From Hyaloperonospora brassicae (lineage: Eukaryota; Oomycota; Peronosporomycetes; Peronosporales; Peronosporaceae), in NCBI GenBank assembly GCA_947650285.1, contig CANTFL010000372.1, positions 1-64,000 of the forward strand: a stretch of DNA of 64,000 bases, in the 5' to 3' direction. This document shows, one piece after another, positions 58,673 through 64,000 of this stretch. The notes under the pieces were generated by a model. The model was not told where the DNA came from, did not search any database, and saw only the letters and a program-made list of their open reading frames with translations. The translations under genes and the position numbers were made by a program. Position 1 is the stretch's first letter. Each line of letters starts with the position of its first letter.

Positions 58673-60198
58673 CGACGACTCGTCGAGTGACGAGCCGGTG
58701 TGTCTTTAACCAAGGACAAAGTATTCTTCTAGTCGGGAGGACACTGCGCCCATTGACCTGTAAAAGCGCGTACTGCGTCGGCTTCTACCCGTTGATGTGA
58801 AGATACAGGACGAGAGATGTTTAAAAGCTGCTGAGCTCAGGCAGACTTCCGGAGGAATTGATTGTAAGGAATCAGTTGGGCGAAAGCCGCAACTGAACCC
58901 CGAAGGGGCGAACCGCGTAGGGACTTATCCAAGCGTACTAGCCCGTATCGCCGACAAAGCTCGGCGATTTTTGTGTTTGTACGTTGAGGCTGTTATACTA
59001 CAGAATTGGCTAACTGCTATACCATACCAAGATTTGTCGTGCAATGTAATTACCAGATTTGCTTTTTTTGCTTTGGGGCTCGTCGACTTGCACGCTTTAT
59101 TGCTTGACTATATGTATCTTCCATGCGTTGTAGTAGACTTTCTCGATCACCCTCGTACCGCTATTGAATGATGTGGGACGCTTGAGTCATCATGAGAACT
59201 ACCGATTGCAGGCGCGAAAATTAGGTAGTCTGATAGAAGCGAATGTTTAATCCGGCTTCATACTCAGCCAGAGGCTTTTTTGGATTGTAAAAACTGATCG
59301 CTCTGTCAAATTACTTGCTTCAGAAGAAGGGAATATATGGTGATGACGAATCCCACATAACTTGCAAGCCTCGTTACAAACGATGATCCCAAGATTTTTG
59401 ATCGCGTAAGTCCTCGCACAGTAATCCACAAAGATCCTCAATCTCATGGGGTACTCTGTTAGACGACATAACATTTCGTTTAACGCATCAAGCTTTGCTC
59501 AATCTACCATTGAAATACATAATTTACCACTCAAAAGAAGCAGAGTCGTCGATAGACACCGCGTGGGTGACGGGATGACAGTCGCTGGAGTGGAATCTAG
59601 ATAATCTCAAGACGGCTCGCCTGTTGGGACAGTACATCGATCAGAATAGACCCGGCAAACAGAATTATATGGAAGTCCAGCTTCTCTCACGTCAGTTGGG
59701 TCAGCAATCGACGTCACTAACACGACCGTAATTCTCCTTTGTTGGTAGATCCAACGGTGTTAGTGGAGAAAATCGAAATATGACTTGTTTGGTGCAGCTA
59801 GGGCGAAATGTATACCAGATAAAGCTGCAGGGAAAGATTATGGAAAAGTGATCAGGGGTAGTCCTGGACATGTGGATTGCGTATTTCGGCTTATTACGAA
59901 GTCGATCTCATTGGTGAAACGCGTTCCAAGAACGGAGATTTGATTAAGTTCATCTTCAATCGACCGATTGTCGATCGTAACTAGAAGGTTGGTGCAATGG
60001 GCCCTACCTTGCGAGTGAGGGACTTGCGTTAAAACGGCAGCACGTGGAAACTCATCCTGGCTTACAGATAGACACAGTAACATTTTTAGGTTTTTCCAGG
60101 TAAACAATAAAAACAGTTCAGTTTACTTCATATGACTCATTTCGTTTGAAGTAGATTGAACTATGTATCATGCCCTCCCTTCTGAGTAGTGTTTATTA

Positions 60199-60895
60199 TG
60201 TGATGGAGTGGCGATCGCTCTTTTGAGGAGTCGATCCCAACTCTTCACTGGCGCCCGGACGACCGAATAACGGGGGGGGGGTACTCCGATTACGTGCTGT
60301 AACGTTTGCTCACCTTGTGTACCCGCCGGTAGGGTAGGCTGCATTCTTCCAGGTGGACTCGAGTCGATGCCGAACTTCACCAAGTTTGAGATTGGGGATG
60401 TCGCGTGGAAACCTTCACACCATAGAAGGTATACGTTTAAGGTGATCGATATGAGTCACCTTGATCTCTACGAGATTGCCTTGTCCAAAGTAGATGCTCG
60501 ATTTGCGGGTCTTTTGACCACTTGATCCGTCTTGCGATCTTGTACCTTTGCTTTTACTTTTATTATGCGTCCGATCGCAGTTGTAGTTGTTACTGAGAGT
60601 CGTGGATCCCTGGCCAAAGAATCCGGTGATATCACTTGATAAAGTATGTAACTTCTCTTGACGTCGGGTGGCCGATAATCCAACCCGGAAGAGAAGTCGA
60701 CACGTGTACTTAGAAGAAAATTGAACTCTGTTTAGTATTAACCAATCAAACACAAAAACTAACACATCCCTGAACCTATCTGTATCACGACTTTCGAAGC
60801 CACGCTTCCCCTCATTAGAAGATCGATTCTTTGTGCCTATGCGGTTTCGACAAGTGTGCCCTTCATGGAATTTTGGCGTGACACACACCTGAATC
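60199..60895 (-). repeat. Truncated B-type LTR, right arm copy
   Basis: Mirror of 47925-48628. The G run in the conserved CGGGGGGGGGTACTCC segment is longer than in the left copy. Confidence 0.65.
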
Positions 60896-60919
60896 GTATA
60901 CAACTAGCCCCAGGCTGGC

Positions 60920-61542
60920 GAGACAGATCTGCTCGAGCTCGGCTTTAGATTAAGTAAACATCTCAGCGTCACCACATATCTCGCCCCTGTCATACACGAT
61001 CTCACTATCGTAAGCCGCCCGCCCCAGATAGCATTCTTCCAATCAGAATCCTTTTCGGACTTGAGTGACGCATTTGGTCTGTAATCTCCCACGTACCAAC
61101 TCCACGATGCAATATTGTGATTGCTTTACTGCAATTAGGCCCCGGACATTCGAACATAAACGACTTAAGTATTCCAAACCAAGTGTCACCCTGGACTGTC
61201 TGGAGTGTCGTGCCAAAAATTTTCACGCCAAAAGACCGACTGCGATCAGAAGCAACAGACCGCTATTGGTACAAGGTACTAGATCGCAAAACGGCTAAAG
61301 TGAAATGAAGGCAGGTAAATCAAAATGGCTATTGAGATTGGATGAGAAACGGGGTCTGTACCATACCAGGGTAATTCCAACAGATCGTTCTTAAAACCTA
61401 CGCGATTAAAGAAATATATCCCTTCAATTGAAAACCAATTTAATTGAGGATGTAAGGTATAGCATCGATTCAATTCATCAAGTAGATCTTGTACCGTCTT
61501 ACTGATGGGTACACGAGGTGTGTACAGGTATAAATCAACATT
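60920..61542 (+). repeat. LTR 'E' right piece, right arm copy
   Basis: Mirror of 47278-47900. It abuts the copy of the C LTR exactly as in the left arm, so the duplication took place after C had inserted into E. Confidence 0.6.
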
Positions 61543-61547
61543 GAAAT

Positions 61548-61866
61548 TGTAACGGGGCTAGAACAACCCGTGCTTAACTTACACCAACTATGCTCAGGAA
61601 GACTGAAACATAAGTTTTAGTTATCAAGTATTTTACCTCTGTTTATACTTTTGACATTTATAACCCTAAGTACAAATAGTTCTCATAAATTCATGAGAAC
61701 TACTCAATCTACGTGTCGATATCTTACGGGTAAATAACGGCTTGAGCCCATTAAAACAGCCGCAAATATGCGACTTGCTACATCCTCTACTTCGGATGTA
61801 TCCACCCAATGTAATTAACATGCGAGCTTAATCGAGACTACTCATATAACGGGATGGCCCATTACA
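61548..61866 (-). repeat. Element C 3' LTR, right arm copy
   Basis: Mirror of 46954-47272, ending CATTACA. It is followed by the reversed polypurine tract TCACCACCTTCTC. Confidence 0.85.
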
Positions 61867-61943
61867 TCACCACCTTCTCAAGACAGCACTCACGCACCGT
61901 GAGTGCTAAACTGCAAGGCCCCAACGGTCGCTTAATCTAAACG

Positions 61944-63286
61944 ATGACTGAAGACGCAAACCCCAAAACCACAGCACTCCCTCGCACAATCAGCGGGACA
62001 TCTACAGACCACGTGATGGATCAGCACCTGATCCCGTCGGGCGCTGTACGATTTGTCCGGAGCTCAAGCTCCTGACTTCCTTAAAACGATGCAGGACTAC
62101 TTTCGGTGTTTCCGCGTATTACGCGGAAGAGTATTGGATGTATCTCGTACGACTCGCTCCAGCGTTTTTGGTGCGCGTTCATCCGGCGGTGGAACCGGAT
62201 GCTTGAAGGCGGCAGTAACCGTCAATACTTGTCGATCGCGAAGACATCTAAGCCGATCACTCTATCGGGGTGCTGCGCGAGAAGATATGCGAGAAGGCGC
62301 GGAACGTAGACCGACTCTGCTACGTCCACGTGCACGAATACTGTCACTCCTGTGACTCGGTGCCACGTCCAAATCGCGAAGCTTGGCAACGACACGTCGA
62401 TGAGTATCCACTCATCGAAAATGACCAGCTCTGGATCAGAAGTTATGAGCGCAGCTTGATAGAGCGCAAGATCGGGGTTCATCGTGGAGCGTCGATATGG
62501 AGACACCACTCGCGTTCTCGGGATCGTGGTGGCACACGCTCGCCACGACATTGTCATTCACGTGGTCGTGGTGTAACACGTTCAACACGACGTTCTCGTC
62601 GTCGCTCTTGGTCTCGTAGTCGTGGTGACGCTTCACCACGACACCGACGTCGTTCGTCTCGTTCTCGCTCACCCGCGAGGACAATTACGTCGTCCGCAAA
62701 ATCTGGATCGAGCGTATGCACGGACTTGTACGCCCGAACGAAGTCTGGAACGTCTCGAAGAAGCGAGGAGCGCGGTTTTCACGTATCCTGCTCGGGCGGA
62801 AACACAAGCCGACGTACACGATACTTGCGCGCGGTTGGAACCGCGCGCGCATGAAGTCGCGACGATGTCGTTTCGCGACGAGGGTCCTCGTGGCCTAGTA
62901 AACGCTCCACGATCCAGCGCTTTTAACCTTCCGCATCTACAAGCGACGGCGTGCCCTCGCGATGGTAGCTTTGGCGTCCTGGTTGTCCAGAACGATGTGG
63001 ATGCGGCAGTGAACAAGGCTATCGATTTCCAACTGGAAGCTGAAGCTGCCTTGATCGTGCTACGCAGGCTGAAAGAACAGCGACCGAGATTCGACAGTCG
63101 AACCGCGAGATGTTTGAACGGATGCGGAACTTGGAGCGCCAGGTTCTTGTACACGCGCAGACTGGAATGCAGCCGCGTCCGATGTCGCTGGCGCGTCGAG
63201 AAAGCCGAGAGGGAAGGTCTATCTATGAGCCTTCAACTCCGAGGTCGGAGCCAACCCGTGAAGTGCAGCTAGACAATACTCCTTGA
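61944..63286 (+). pseudogene. Antisense accessory ORF of element C (right arm copy)
   Basis: Same reading frames as 46876-45534. Main open stretches are 62053-62355 and 62106-62309 (N-terminal pieces), 62270-62854 (WIRSYERSLIERKIGVHRGA followed by the Arg/Ser tract), 62622-63272 (RRPQNLDRAYARTCTPERSL, NDVDAAVNKAIDFQLEAEAA) and a final frame with NREMFERMRNLERQVLVHAQ ending at the TGA at 63284. The frameshift positions are shared with the left arm, so the lesions predate the duplication. Confidence 0.5.
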
Positions 63287-63477
63287 GCCGCCCGACGTTA
63301 AACGTCGGATGAAGTCGCAGCGACGAAGGGATGTTCACCGTGTACCCATCTCCAATCGCCTTGAGTACCGTGAATGGTCCAATGAAACGTGGCGCGAGTT
63401 ACTCGCGACGAGATTGGTGACTCCTAATCTCGTAGGCCTTCAGTAGATAGCATCACACGATCAGCTATCTTGAATGT
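63230..63477 (-). pseudogene. Element C integrase C-terminus, right arm copy
   Basis: Mirror of 45343-45590, with the LRLHPTFNVGRLKEY segment read on the minus strand. Confidence 0.7.
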
Positions 63478-64000
63478 TGTGGTAAAGTCGCTAATCAATT
63501 TCGGATGTGGATCGGCGACTTACCAGTTGAGACGTCACTAACCGGCAGAAAACGACACCAGGTGATCTAGCGATCCAATGGGAGATGGAAGGTGATCCCA
63601 ACGAGACTCAACGATCCATTCCACCTGTTACCAGGGTGACGGAGACGGGGCGATATCTGAGACAAGACGACAAACCAGAAGGACTTCCATGGAGCGATCT
63701 GGGACAAGATGACAAATAGAACGGTTTCCGTGGAGCGATCTGGAACAAGGAAGTGGGACGAAGTCATACAATCTACCTGAATCTTGTTCAAGGAGAGGAT
63801 GCGTATATATGAGCAGGTGAAGACTGTATCGCATATTTATGTGTTAAGGTCTCTTGATTTACGGACATTGAAACTTTGGTAAACTGGGTATGGCAACGGT
63901 CGTGGATATTGTGGCCAAGTCACTATGGAAAGGTGCATCTGGGACCAATTGATGCGTTATCAATGTTCAGGAGAGTCAAAAGGGCTATGTCAAAGCGTAT
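63478..64000 (+). repeat. Solo A-type LTR, right arm copy (partial)
   Basis: Mirror of 44817-45342, starting TGTGGTAAAG. It is cut by the window end. Confidence 0.8.

Larger units (their letters stand above)
55861..64000 (-). repeat. Right arm of giant inverted duplication
   Basis: Reverse-complement copy of 44817-52978. Differences are few, for example a changed restriction-like palindrome near 60925, one extra G in the run at about 60273-60282, and single-base changes near 56755 and 57085. The arm reaches the window end and probably continues. Confidence 0.9.

Noticed and set aside
55861..64000. Interpretation of the mirrored region as one very large DNA transposon with 8 kb TIRs
   Set aside because: The arms are built of several independent LTR pieces and part of element C, and the spacer has no transposase; a segmental inverted duplication or assembly effect explains it better.

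Overview
This is a eukaryotic, repeat-dominated window. The best fit is an oomycete of the Phytophthora/downy mildew group (Peronosporales). The evidence is the style of its Ty3/gypsy retroelements: two families encode a second, archaeal-type RNase H between the RT/RNase H and the integrase, a feature known from oomycete and plant LTR elements. The only convincing host genes have short introns (98 and 51 bp) and lie head to head, as is usual in gene-dense oomycete islands. No tRNA, rRNA, CRISPR array or bacterial operon was seen. The species is inference.

Layout. 1-6871: a 6.9 kb element with 230-bp terminal inverted repeats (TIRs) and no recognisable transposase. 6872-13456: a mostly single-copy island. 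It holds a minus-strand gene at 9285-10468 (N-terminal membrane anchor, MaoC/hotdog-like) and a divergent small plus-strand gene from 10745, with a possible broken gene at 6952-7545. 13457 onward: a nest of LTR retrotransposons. The outermost layer is an old LTR ('E', 13457-13543 plus about 47278-47900). It is split by plus-strand Ty3/gypsy element 'C' (13544-47272, 0.32 kb LTRs). C is itself interrupted by minus-strand element 'A' (14691-26599, 4-bp duplication TTAC), minus-strand element 'B' (27305-39699) and a solo A-type LTR (43453-45342). B carries a solo B-type LTR (33398-34603, duplication TAGG). The reading frame of each host element resumes on the far side of each insertion.

From about 44.8 kb to the window end lies a very large inverted duplication: 44817-52978 is repeated in reverse as 55861-64000 around a 2.9 kb spacer. 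The arms contain the 3' end of C, several LTR pieces, and a block with minisatellites.

How the genes work together. A and B each encode gag, aspartic protease, RT, RNase H, a second RNase H, integrase and a chromodomain or its remnant. All copies are broken by frameshifts, stops or lost catalytic residues, so none looks autonomous as assembled. The most unusual coding signal is an antisense reading frame (45534-46876 minus, copy 61944-63286 plus) between the integrase and the 3' LTR of element C. It would encode an Arg/Ser-rich, coiled-coil protein of about 445 residues and matches no family I know.
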